A stretch of DNA of 5,488 bases from Synergistaceae bacterium (GCA_031273365.1 JAISSA010000249.1:1-5488), one strand, 5' to 3'; counted from the first letter of the stretch, positions 1-5,218 are shown. Numbers and translations: made by a program. The notes: a model not told the origin generated them from the letters alone.

Positions 1-53
1 GGACTGTCATATAAGACCTCATATCGTCTGCAAAGCGATAAGGGGCAGGCAGG

Positions 54-82
54 TTGAAGCAGGAAAGAATAGCTTTTATAGA
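54..82 (+). promoter_or_regulatory. Putative sigma-70-type promoter for the etfA operon
   Basis: TTGAAG at 54-59 and TATAGA at 77-82 are separated by exactly 17 bp, each matching four of six consensus bases. Transcription would start near 89 and leave a leader of about 50 nt before the etfA ATG at 141. A second AT-rich -10-like stretch (TAATAT, 95-100) has no acceptable -35. No recognisable end of an upstream gene lies in 1-53, so whether etfA is the first gene of its operon depends on sequence outside the window. Confidence 0.4.
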
Positions 83-140
83 ACTTTTATGAGTTAATAT
101 TAGTTATTTTGTATCGGAACAAAGAAAAGAGGAACGGACA

Positions 141-1154
141 ATGGGTAGGGGAAGCAGAGGGGTATGTATCTTCGCCGACAACGCCGACGGCAGGATAGAA
201 CCCGTTGTCGGCGAACTTCTCACGGCCGCCCGTCGCATCGGGAAGATAACGAAGGAACCCGTACAGGCGCTTCTGATCGCGGAGGACTGCGCGGGGCTCG
301 TCGAGGAACTCAGGGGCATGGCGTTCCATCAGATTTACGCCGTGGAAACCCGTGGCGTTTCGGCGTTCGGCGACGACTCCCGAAGCGCCGTGGTCGCGGA
401 GATGCTGCGGCGCATCGCGCCCGGCTGCGTCCTCATTCCCGCCAACGACGCGGGGCGATCCCTTTTCCCGCGGGTGGCGGTGAAACTGAACGCCGGCCTG
501 ACCGCGGACTGCACGGAGCTGGTGGTGGCGCAGCGGGAAAACGGAGAATATTTTATCAAACAAAACAAGCCCTCCTTCGGCGACAACGTGATGGTCAGCA
601 TTGTCCACAAAGCGGGACGCCTTCCCTGGATGATGACCGTCCGGGAGGGGGTCTGTGAAACCTGTCGGGAAAGCGTGCCCGATGAGCCCGAGGTGCGGTT
701 TTTTCAGGATATTCCCGTGCCGGAGTCCGCCGTTTCCCTGTTGAAGACGCTGCCCTTCGAGGGAGGCGACGATATGCTCTCCGCGGACGTCGTGGTGGTC
801 GCCGGCAGAGGCGTCGAAAAAGCCGGCAAAATCGGGGGAAAAAGCGCATTGGAGGCCCTGCGGGAGTTCGCCCGAAAGATCGGCGGCGCGCTGGGCGGAA
901 CCCGACCTCTCGCGGACGGCGGCCTCATTCCCTTCGAAAACCAGATCGGGCAGACCGGCCGCACGATCAGACCGGAGATTTGTCTGTCCTTCGGAGTTTC
1001 CGGGGCCATACAGCACACGGACGGAATCAGGGACGCCAAACTTTTCATCGCGGTCAACAACGACCGGAACGCGCCGATTTTCAACATGGCCGACTACGGC
1101 GTGGTCGCGGACATGGAAGAAATTTTGCGGGCTCTTATGGAGCGCGTCGAATAA
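141..1154 (+). CDS. etfA: Electron transfer flavoprotein, alpha subunit
   Basis: Predicted 337-aa EtfA, the FAD-binding subunit of the soluble EtfAB heterodimer that carries electrons between flavin dehydrogenases and a partner oxidoreductase. Length fits the family (roughly 310-400 aa). The N-terminal alpha/beta domain has the family segment GRSLFPRVAVKLNAGLTADC (residues 105-124). The C-terminal FAD domain follows, with VVVAGRG (218-224), GGTR (252-255), the QIGQTGR loop (268-274), SGAIQH (287-292), AVNND (304-308) and ADYGVVAD (317-324), all typical FAD-contact motifs of EtfA. An AGAGGA ribosome-binding site at 128-133 lies 7 nt before the ATG. No etfB is visible: the next gene is a carbamoyltransferase and the 140 bp upstream do not read as an EtfB C-terminus, although etfB could lie further upstream. 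The fold call is firm; whether this Etf is bifurcating or simple cannot be told from EtfA alone. Confidence 0.95.
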   Translation: MGRGSRGVCIFADNADGRIEPVVGELLTAARRIGKITKEPVQALLIAEDCAGLVEELRGMAFHQIYAVETRGVSAFGDDSRSAVVAEMLRRIAPGCVLIPANDAGRSLFPRVAVKLNAGLTADCTELVVAQRENGEYFIKQNKPSFGDNVMVSIVHKAGRLPWMMTVREGVCETCRESVPDEPEVRFFQDIPVPESAVSLLKTLPFEGGDDMLSADVVVVAGRGVEKAGKIGGKSALEALREFARKIGGALGGTRPLADGGLIPFENQIGQTGRTIRPEICLSFGVSGAIQHTDGIRDAKLFIAVNNDRNAPIFNMADYGVVADMEEILRALMERVE

Positions 1155-1186
1155 AAATTAAACAAAAATTAAATCAAAATTAAACC
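1154..1186 (+). repeat. 11-bp AT-rich tandem repeat in the etfA-carbamoyltransferase spacer
   Basis: AAAATTAAA occurs three times, at 1154-1162, 1165-1173 and 1176-1184, with an exact period of 11 bp. Only the bases between copies vary. The array starts in the last base of the etfA stop codon and fills most of the 53-nt spacer before the next gene. The spacer is almost pure A/T inside GC-rich coding sequence. It could be an unstructured translation enhancer, an intrinsically curved site or a slippage product. Confidence 0.7.
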
Positions 1187-1191
1187 AAAAC

Positions 1192-1210
1192 AGGGGGAAT
1201 GGCTGGCATG
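1192..1210 (+). promoter_or_regulatory. Ribosome-binding site that decides the carbamoyltransferase start
   Basis: AGGGGG at 1192-1197 is the only Shine-Dalgarno-like stretch here. It lies one base before the first in-frame ATG (1199), too close to work, and 10 nt before the second (1208). I therefore take 1208 as the start, giving a protein beginning MSLPKSF. Confidence 0.55.
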
Positions 1211-2233
1211 TCTTTACCTAAAAGTTTTTCTCCGTTTGCCATCAGGGAGAAGCTGGAAGAAACGGGATTGAAGGGCAGGAATTTCGAGTTTTTGACGGAT
1301 TATTCCCGCGCGCAGCTTCAGAGTCTTTTCGAGGCCGGCGAGATGCTGGAACCCTTCTGGAGATCGCAACTCACGCTGATGAACGGCAAAGTCCTGGCCA
1401 CGCTCTTCTTCCAGCCCAGTACGCGCACCCGTTTCAGCACGGAGGTCGCCATGATTCGACTCGGAGGCGCGGTTCTGTCCGAGTCGAATCCGACGACGAG
1501 CTCCTCCGCCGCGAAGGGGGAATCCCTTTCCGACTACCTGCGCACCGTTTCCAACTACGCGGACATCATTGCCCTGCGCCACCCCAACGACGAAGAGGTG
1601 TTCGCCTCCCTGAAGGGCGCGCGCGTTCCCGTCATCAGCGGAGGCTGGGGCAACGTCACGCATCCCACCCAGGGCCTTCTGGACGTCTACACCATTTATC
1701 GCGCTCTGGGCCGATTCGAGGGCATCAAGGTCATGATCGCTTCTTCCGACCTCTCGCGCGCGCGCAGCGGGCATTCGTTCGCCCTCGGGCTGGCGACGAT
1801 GGGGGCTGAACTGCTTTACGTCGGAACCAGCGAGAACGCCATCCCCCAAACCATTCTGGACAGGCTCGGCGCGACCGGCGCGAAGGTGAGCATACGCAAC
1901 GACCTGACGCACGAGGAGTTTCTGGACTCCCTGGCCGAGGTGGACGCCTGCTATCTTCCGGGGTGCAGCGTGCCGAGGGACGACCCGGCGGCGCGGGCGG
2001 CGTTTTTAGACAGGATCGCGCCCTTTTATATTACGCTCGACGCGCTGGAAAAAGTTAAGAAAAAAACGGGCAAAGTCGTCGGGATCATGCACTCGTTGCC
2101 CCGCAACGACGTGGAGTTCGATTACGCCATAGACGACAGCGAATTTCAGCTCTATTTCCGGCAAATGGCTTTCAGTGTCCCCATCCGCATGGCCCTGATC
2201 GCCGGCATGGCAGGCCCGGCCGTCAAATTCTGA
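1208..2233 (+). CDS. Aspartate-carbamoyltransferase-like enzyme of altered substrate specificity
   Basis: A 341-aa protein of the aspartate/ornithine carbamoyltransferase superfamily, closer to ATCase catalytic chains (about 310 aa) than to OTCases. Carbamoyl-phosphate residues are all present: STRTR (71-75), Ser99 and Lys103 in the SSSAAKGE loop, Arg124 in LRHP, His152 and Gln155 in HPTQ. Arg186 aligns with E. coli Arg167. The acceptor side differs. Aligning AEVDACYLPGCSVPRDDP with the E. coli segment without gaps puts Gly252 and Ser254 at the positions of Arg229 and Gln231, which bind aspartate, and the HPLP motif reads HSLP (295-298). The C-terminus, including YFRQ and IRMALIAG, is again ATCase-like. 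No pyr gene or PyrI is nearby; carbamate kinase starts 17 nt downstream, which suggests catabolic carbamoyl-phosphate formation from a ureido substrate. It is not a normal PyrB and lacks the look of YgeW. Family call firm, substrate unknown. Confidence 0.88.
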   Translation: MSLPKSFSPFAIREKLEETGLKGRNFEFLTDYSRAQLQSLFEAGEMLEPFWRSQLTLMNGKVLATLFFQPSTRTRFSTEVAMIRLGGAVLSESNPTTSSSAAKGESLSDYLRTVSNYADIIALRHPNDEEVFASLKGARVPVISGGWGNVTHPTQGLLDVYTIYRALGRFEGIKVMIASSDLSRARSGHSFALGLATMGAELLYVGTSENAIPQTILDRLGATGAKVSIRNDLTHEEFLDSLAEVDACYLPGCSVPRDDPAARAAFLDRIAPFYITLDALEKVKKKTGKVVGIMHSLPRNDVEFDYAIDDSEFQLYFRQMAFSVPIRMALIAGMAGPAVKF

Positions 2234-2250
2234 CGCGGGAGGACGCGGCT

Positions 2251-3219
2251 ATGGGAAACGCGGCGACGAAAAATCTGGCGCTTATCGCTATCGGAGGAAA
2301 TTCGCTGATAAAAGACGACCTTCATAAAGACGTCGCCTCGCAGTACGAGGCCATCTGCGAAACGGCGACCCACATCGCCGACATTATCGAAAAGGGTTAT
2401 GACGTAGTGATTACCCACGGCAACGGCCCTCAGGTCGGTTTTATCCTGCGCCGGTCGGAGATAGCCCAGGCCGTCGAGGGACTGCATCCGATTCCGCTGG
2501 TCAGCTGCGGGGCGGACATTCAGGGCGCTCTCGGCTACCAGATTCAGCAGGCCATGGACAACGAATTTCGCAAACGCGGCATGGACAGGATCGCGGTGAG
2601 CCTCGTCACGCAGGTGGTCGTCGGCCGAAACGATCCGGCTTTCGGGAAGCCCGCAAAGCCGATCGGGTCTTTTTACGCCGATGACGTTATCCGGACCGTG
2701 AGGGCCGAACACCCCGACTGGGTCATGGTCAACGACTCCGGGCGAGGCTGGCGCAGGGTGGTCGCCTCGCCCGAGCCCGAAGAAATCCTGGAGACGAAGG
2801 TCGTTCAGGATCTTCTGGAGAAAAAATACTGCGTCGTGGCGGCGGGGGGAGGCGGCATCCCCGTGTTGCGCGGCGAAGACGGGTTTCTGGAGGGCGTGGA
2901 TGCGGTTGTGGACAAAGATTTTGCCAGCAGCCTTCTGGCGTCGAGCATCGGGGCCGACGTTTTGATCATCTCCACGGGCGTGCCCAAAGTCTGTCTCGAC
3001 TATGGGAAACCCTCTCAAAAATCGCTGGACAGGGTGACGGCGGCAGAACTGAAGCGTTATGCCGCCGAAGGACATTTTGCCCCAGGCAGTATGCTCCCCA
3101 AAATCGAGGCGGTCCTGCGTTTCGTGGAGCGCGGCGGGCGCGAAGCCGTCATTACAAATCCCGAATCCCTCGGCGACGCCATTCAGGGAAAAAACGGAAC
3201 TCATATTGTAACAGGTTGA
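2251..3219 (+). CDS. arcC: Carbamate kinase
   Basis: A 322-aa carbamate kinase of the amino acid kinase fold (usual length about 310-317). It interconverts carbamoyl phosphate plus ADP with carbamate plus ATP; in fermenters it runs towards ATP. Family landmarks run in order: AIGGNS (13-18), THGNGPQVG (55-63), TQVVVGRNDPAF (120-131) followed by KPIGSFY, the glycine-rich AAGGGGIPV (197-205), VDKDFASSLLA (220-230) and the C-terminal FAPGSMLPKIEA (276-287). GGGAGGA at 2237-2243 lies 7 nt before the ATG. The 17-nt gap from the carbamoyltransferase indicates co-transcription and a shared carbamoyl-phosphate intermediate. No arginine deiminase, ornithine carbamoyltransferase or agmatine deiminase is in the window, so the upstream ureido compound is not identified. 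Confidence 0.95.
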   Translation: MGNAATKNLALIAIGGNSLIKDDLHKDVASQYEAICETATHIADIIEKGYDVVITHGNGPQVGFILRRSEIAQAVEGLHPIPLVSCGADIQGALGYQIQQAMDNEFRKRGMDRIAVSLVTQVVVGRNDPAFGKPAKPIGSFYADDVIRTVRAEHPDWVMVNDSGRGWRRVVASPEPEEILETKVVQDLLEKKYCVVAAGGGGIPVLRGEDGFLEGVDAVVDKDFASSLLASSIGADVLIISTGVPKVCLDYGKPSQKSLDRVTAAELKRYAAEGHFAPGSMLPKIEAVLRFVERGGREAVITNPESLGDAIQGKNGTHIVTG

Positions 3220-3235
3220 AAAAAATTAACGGGGT

Positions 3236-3276
3236 CAGGGGCCTAAGGCCCCTGCGGGGTGTGGGGCAGAGCCCCA
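3236..3276 (+). repeat. GC-rich double hairpin after arcC, REP-like intergenic element
   Basis: Two tight hairpins lie 17 nt beyond the arcC stop. The first is CAGGGGCC (3236-3243) pairing with GGCCCCTG (3247-3254) around a TAA loop, 8 bp perfect. The second is TGGGGC (3262-3267) pairing with GCCCCA (3271-3276) around an AGA loop. The GGGGC-loop-GCCCC design resembles dispersed intergenic repeats of many bacteria. There is no T-run after either hairpin, so this is not a canonical Rho-independent terminator. It may still stabilise the 3' end of the operon mRNA. Confidence 0.6.
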
Positions 3277-3302
3277 GGGGTTGGGCTTTGGCGTCATGTT
3301 TT

Positions 3303-3353
3303 GCGCTGCGAGTTTCGGCGCGAGTTTCGCTCAGCGCCGGCGATATACGCCGG
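3303..3353 (+). repeat. Second hairpin cluster with a GCGAGTTTCG direct repeat
   Basis: GCGAGTTTCG occurs at 3308-3317 and 3320-3329, period 12. The pair is enclosed by GCGCTG (3303-3308) and CAGCGC (3332-3337), a 6-bp inverted repeat. Immediately after, CCGGCG (3337-3342) and CGCCGG (3348-3353) form a 6-bp hairpin with an ATATA loop. Together with the double hairpin at 3236-3276 this makes about 120 bp of repeat-like structure just upstream of the promoter for the PLP-enzyme gene. Confidence 0.5.
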
Positions 3354-3375
3354 AAATTCCCAATGTTCGCGTGTG

Positions 3376-3406
3376 TTGACATTGCCTCTTCCTTCAAAAA
3401 TAATAG
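3376..3406 (+). promoter_or_regulatory. Putative promoter of the PLP-lyase gene
   Basis: A perfect -35, TTGACA (3376-3381), is followed by TAATAG (3401-3406) at 19 bp, or by the overlapping ATAATA (3400-3405) at 18 bp. Spacing is slightly long. Transcription would begin near 3412, giving a leader of about 60 nt before the ATG at 3475. It suggests the PLP enzyme can be expressed apart from the etfA-arcC operon. Confidence 0.5.
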
Positions 3407-3460
3407 GAAACGATAGCGATCAATTTACTACGCTTTCAGATTTCGTGAACCATTTATTTC

Positions 3461-3470
3461 AGGAGGAGGG
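3461..3470 (+). promoter_or_regulatory. Strong ribosome-binding site fixing the PLP-enzyme start at 3475
   Basis: AGGAGGAGGG sits 4 nt before the ATG at 3475 (about 7 nt from its AGGAGG core), a near-ideal Shine-Dalgarno. The reading frame stays open back to 3259, but that part crosses the hairpin region and the promoter and has no homology-like content, so it is not part of the protein. Confidence 0.85.
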
Positions 3471-3474
3471 CATT

Positions 3475-4674
3475 ATGGAAACGTTGAACAGCGCAGAAAC
3501 TGAGAGAAAATTGGGTTTTATGACCCGTTCCGTACACGCGGGCAACGATATCGACAAGGAAACCGGGGCCATTCGCAGGCCGATCACCATGGCCAACAGT
3601 TACGCCCTGCCCTACGATCCGTCCGAGCTCAACTGGAGCAGCGCCTCGGGGAACCTGTACACCCGTAACGGGGGGGCGAACCAGCAGTATTTGCAGGAAA
3701 AGCTCCGCTCTCTGGAGGAGGGCGAAGATTGCGTGGTGCTCGCGTCCGGGGTGGCGGCCCTGTCGGGGGTGTTTCTCACTCTGCTGAAGAGCGGGGAGCA
3801 CGTGGTGGCCTCGGACAGCACCTACATCGCGGCGTATCGCCTGCTTCACGAACTGCTGCCCGGCAAGTACAACATCCAGTCCACTCTGGTGGACAGCTCG
3901 AACCTGGAGGCCGTGAAGGCGGCCGTCCGTCCCAACACGAAACTGATTCACATCGAGACGCCTTCCAACCCCACGCTGAAAATCAGCGACATCCGCGCCG
4001 TTGCGGACATTGCGCACGAGGCCGGCGCGCTTCTGTCCGTCGACAATACGTTCGCCTCCCCGTACAACCAGCGCCCTCTGACGCTGGGGGCGGATCTCTG
4101 CGTGGAGAGCCTGACGAAATACATCAACGGGCACGGCGACGCCATGGGAGGCGCGGTGATCGGCGCCAGGGAGATCATCGACAGAATTCGGGCGGACGCG
4201 ATGGTCAACGTCGGCGGCGTCATCAGCCCGTTCAACGCGTGGCTGATTATGCGCGGGGCCGTCTCGCTCCCGATTCGTATGCGCCAGCACAATCAAAGCG
4301 CCCTCGAGGTCGCGAAATTTCTGGAGGGCCACGATGCCGTCCGGTTCGTGGCCTATCCGGGGCTGAAAAGCCATGCCCTGCACGCCGTCGCCGCGCGGCA
4401 GATGGAAAACGGCTTCGGCGGCGTGATGGCGTTTGGGCTGCGGGCGGACCACGATGCCCACAATCGCTTCGTCAGCCATTTGAAGGTCGTCACCTCCGCC
4501 GTCTCTCTGGGACACGACGAGAGCCTGATCGTGTTTCTCGGCGAAAAAGACGAGCGGCAATATCTCTATTCGGACGAGTTCCACGATGGATTCTTCCGCC
4601 TGAGCATTGGGCTGGAGGACACGGAAGACATCATCGGGGACATCCGCCAGGCTCTGGAAAAGGCACGGATTTAG
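3475..4674 (+). CDS. Cys/Met-metabolism PLP-dependent enzyme (methionine/cystathionine gamma-lyase-like)
   Basis: A 399-aa cytoplasmic fold-type I PLP enzyme of the Cys/Met metabolism family, whose members include methionine gamma-lyase (about 398 aa), cystathionine gamma-lyase and beta-lyase, and homocysteine/cysteine synthases. Visible landmarks: Tyr62 and Arg64 in LYTRNGG (phosphate contacts across the dimer), ASGVAAL (90-96), Tyr117, ETPSNPT (161-167), Asp190 in SVDNTFASPY (pyridine-nitrogen contact), the PLP Schiff-base Lys215 in SLTKYINGHGD, SLGHDESL (344-351) and Arg375 in FFRLSIGLED, which should bind the substrate carboxylate. The Cys116 position typical of Pseudomonas methionine gamma-lyase aligns with Ala119, so I do not call it a methionine gamma-lyase. 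It starts 255 bp after arcC behind its own promoter. It may release ammonia plus a 2-oxo acid from a sulfur or other substituted amino acid; a link to the carbamoyl operon is only contextual. Confidence 0.9.
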   Translation: METLNSAETERKLGFMTRSVHAGNDIDKETGAIRRPITMANSYALPYDPSELNWSSASGNLYTRNGGANQQYLQEKLRSLEEGEDCVVLASGVAALSGVFLTLLKSGEHVVASDSTYIAAYRLLHELLPGKYNIQSTLVDSSNLEAVKAAVRPNTKLIHIETPSNPTLKISDIRAVADIAHEAGALLSVDNTFASPYNQRPLTLGADLCVESLTKYINGHGDAMGGAVIGAREIIDRIRADAMVNVGGVISPFNAWLIMRGAVSLPIRMRQHNQSALEVAKFLEGHDAVRFVAYPGLKSHALHAVAARQMENGFGGVMAFGLRADHDAHNRFVSHLKVVTSAVSLGHDESLIVFLGEKDERQYLYSDEFHDGFFRLSIGLEDTEDIIGDIRQALEKARI

Positions 4675-4680
4675 AAACCC

Positions 4681-4703
4681 TCTTCACTTCAAGCTCGTGA
4701 AGA
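4681..4703 (+). terminator. Weak stem-loop after the PLP-enzyme gene
   Basis: TCTTCAC (4681-4687) pairs perfectly with GTGAAGA (4697-4703) around a 9-nt loop, starting 6 nt after the stop codon. The position suits a terminator. Only three T residues follow and the stem has few G-C pairs, so termination would be weak; it may instead protect the mRNA 3' end. Confidence 0.35.
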
Positions 4704-4731
4704 TTTACCGTTGAAAAATTCTGTGGAGCCT

Positions 4732-4786
4732 TTGACGACGCGCTCTTCAGCTTCAACCGCTGCAAAATACTGCGCGTCGTCAGCGG
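4732..4786 (+). other. 11-bp perfect inverted repeat with nested and alternative pairing
   Basis: TGACGACGCGC (4733-4743) is the exact reverse complement of GCGCGTCGTCA (4772-4782), with a 28-nt loop. Inside the loop CAGC (4748-4751) pairs with GCTG (4759-4762). An alternative pairing is possible: CCGCTG (4757-4762) with CAGCGG (4781-4786), which would break the main stem. It lies in non-coding sequence upstream of the 4828 promoter. It could be the 3' part of the PLP-gene transcript, an operator-like site or part of a repeat element; no protein frame here is convincing. Confidence 0.5.
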
Positions 4787-4827
4787 ATATTTCGCGGAAG
4801 GCTCTTTGCTCAGGCGTTTTTGTCGCC

Positions 4828-4856
4828 TTGACAATCCCAGGCGTCTTTTGTATATT
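4828..4856 (+). promoter_or_regulatory. Near-consensus sigma-70 promoter in the downstream non-coding region
   Basis: TTGACA (4828-4833), a perfect -35, is followed after exactly 17 bp by TATATT (4851-4856), a one-mismatch -10. This is the best promoter in the window. Two similar tracts, CAGGCGTTTTTGT (4811-4823) and CAGGCGTCTTTTGT (4838-4851), period 27, flank the -35; the second fills the spacer, which could allow a repressor or activator to sit there. No open reading frame with a ribosome-binding site follows, so the product is probably RNA. Confidence 0.6.
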
Positions 4857-5064
4857 CCCCACAGAAAGGGGACGGCCCGTAGAAATCGCTGTGGCGGATT
4901 TGTCCGTTTCAAGAGCATACGGGGTACGCTTCTTTCTATAATTATTGGGAAAATCCCCGTTGATATTCCTGTGGTTTAATGCTACTTTCTTATTAAATCG
5001 TCCTTTCGGCAGGAGTTACCAGCCGGGGCTCATTCTGACGGATTTACAGGGCGTACCGGGGAAG

Positions 5065-5094
5065 TTTGTTCCTGAAATTTGTTCCTGATCAGGA
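5065..5094 (+). repeat. TTTGTTCCTGA direct repeat overlapping a perfect 12-bp palindrome
   Basis: TTTGTTCCTGA occurs at 5065-5075 and 5078-5088, period 13. The second copy runs into TCAGGA, making the perfect palindrome TCCTGATCAGGA (5083-5094). As DNA it looks like a dimeric operator site. As RNA, either TTCCTGA copy could pair with the single TCAGGA(G) segment, giving two alternative hairpins. Confidence 0.6.
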
Positions 5095-5129
5095 GCAGGT
5101 GGCATAGCCGGATCGCGGTCAGAGGCGAT

Positions 5130-5173
5130 GGCAGGGAGATGAGCTCCCCTGTCGGGGGCGATTTTCTTATTTT
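5130..5173 (+). terminator. Probable terminator with a competing upstream hairpin (attenuator-like)
   Basis: GCTCCC (5143-5148) pairs with GGGGGC (5154-5159), with one T-G wobble and a CTGTC loop. Two bases later comes a T-rich tract, TTTTCTTATTTT (5162-5173). A competing stem, GGCAGGG (5130-5136) with CCCTGTC (5147-5153), uses the same bases, so the two hairpins exclude each other. That is the usual geometry of an attenuator or riboswitch expression platform, though no aptamer is recognised. Confidence 0.45.
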
Positions 5174-5187
5174 CTCTTTTCCTCAGG

Positions 5188-5212
5188 TTGACAGCAGTCC
5201 TCCTGCTATGAT
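5188..5212 (+). promoter_or_regulatory. Putative extended -10 promoter
   Basis: TGCTATGAT (5204-5212) is an extended -10 (TGN followed by TATGAT). A perfect TTGACA lies at 5188-5193, but the 13-bp spacing is too short for it to act as the normal -35. Extended -10 promoters can work without a good -35. Transcription would start near 5219, after the terminator-like element at 5143-5173, and feed the structured region ending at 5438. Confidence 0.35.
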
Positions 5213-5218
5213 TTCATC

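Larger units (their letters stand above)
4863..5173 (+). ncRNA. Candidate structured RNA or leader, family unknown
   Basis: Transcription from the promoter at 4828-4856 would begin near 4863 and run to the terminator-like element ending at 5173, about 310 nt. Possible helices along it: GGAC (4870-4873) with GTCC (4902-4905) stacked on AAATC (4883-4887) with GATTT (4897-4901); an interrupted hairpin at about 4911-4935; GGGA/TCCC around AAA (4947-4957); the palindrome at 5083-5094; ATCGC (5112-5116) with GCGAT (5125-5129); then competing stems at 5130-5159. I see no tmRNA, RNase P, SRP, 6S, T-box or common riboswitch signature. It could be a free small RNA, a cis-regulatory leader of a gene beyond the window, or a decayed intergenic stretch. 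Boundaries are inferred only from the promoter and terminator. Confidence 0.35.

Noticed and set aside
1..96. C-terminal end of an upstream gene such as etfB
   Set aside because: The open frames ending at 57 and 96 do not resemble an EtfB C-terminus or any family I recognise, and a promoter-like pair overlaps them.
1208..2233. Annotation as pyrB (biosynthetic aspartate carbamoyltransferase) or as ygeW
   Set aside because: The ATCase positions for aspartate binding are Gly and Ser, there is no pyr gene nearby and arcC follows. YgeW is longer (about 396 aa) and has different motifs around its STRTR and HPTQ regions.
3152..3397. Minus-strand 81-codon frame over the arcC end and the hairpin region
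   Set aside because: Its Pro/Arg/Leu-rich translation comes from GC-rich hairpins, and it overlaps the well-supported arcC C-terminus.
3259..3474. N-terminal extension of the PLP enzyme by 72 residues
   Set aside because: The extension translates hairpin repeats and the promoter region. The strong AGGAGGAGGG site fixes the start at 3475, and the resulting 399 aa matches the family length.
4861..4869. ACAGAAA resembling the conserved RNase P RNA motif
   Set aside because: It lies at the predicted 5' end of the transcript, and the matching GAGGAAAGTCC-type 5' motif is absent.
4701..4979. Open frame of about 92 codons (no ATG) and overlapping small ORFs on both strands (4711-4941 +, 4631-4918 -)
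   Set aside because: No ribosome-binding site with a start, low-complexity Arg/Ser-rich translations and no recognisable domain; the region also contains a promoter and inverted repeats.
5124..5153. Fluoride-riboswitch-like GGCGATGG
   Set aside because: Only this short 5' element is present. The pairing CC segment and the conserved downstream parts of the fluoride aptamer are absent.
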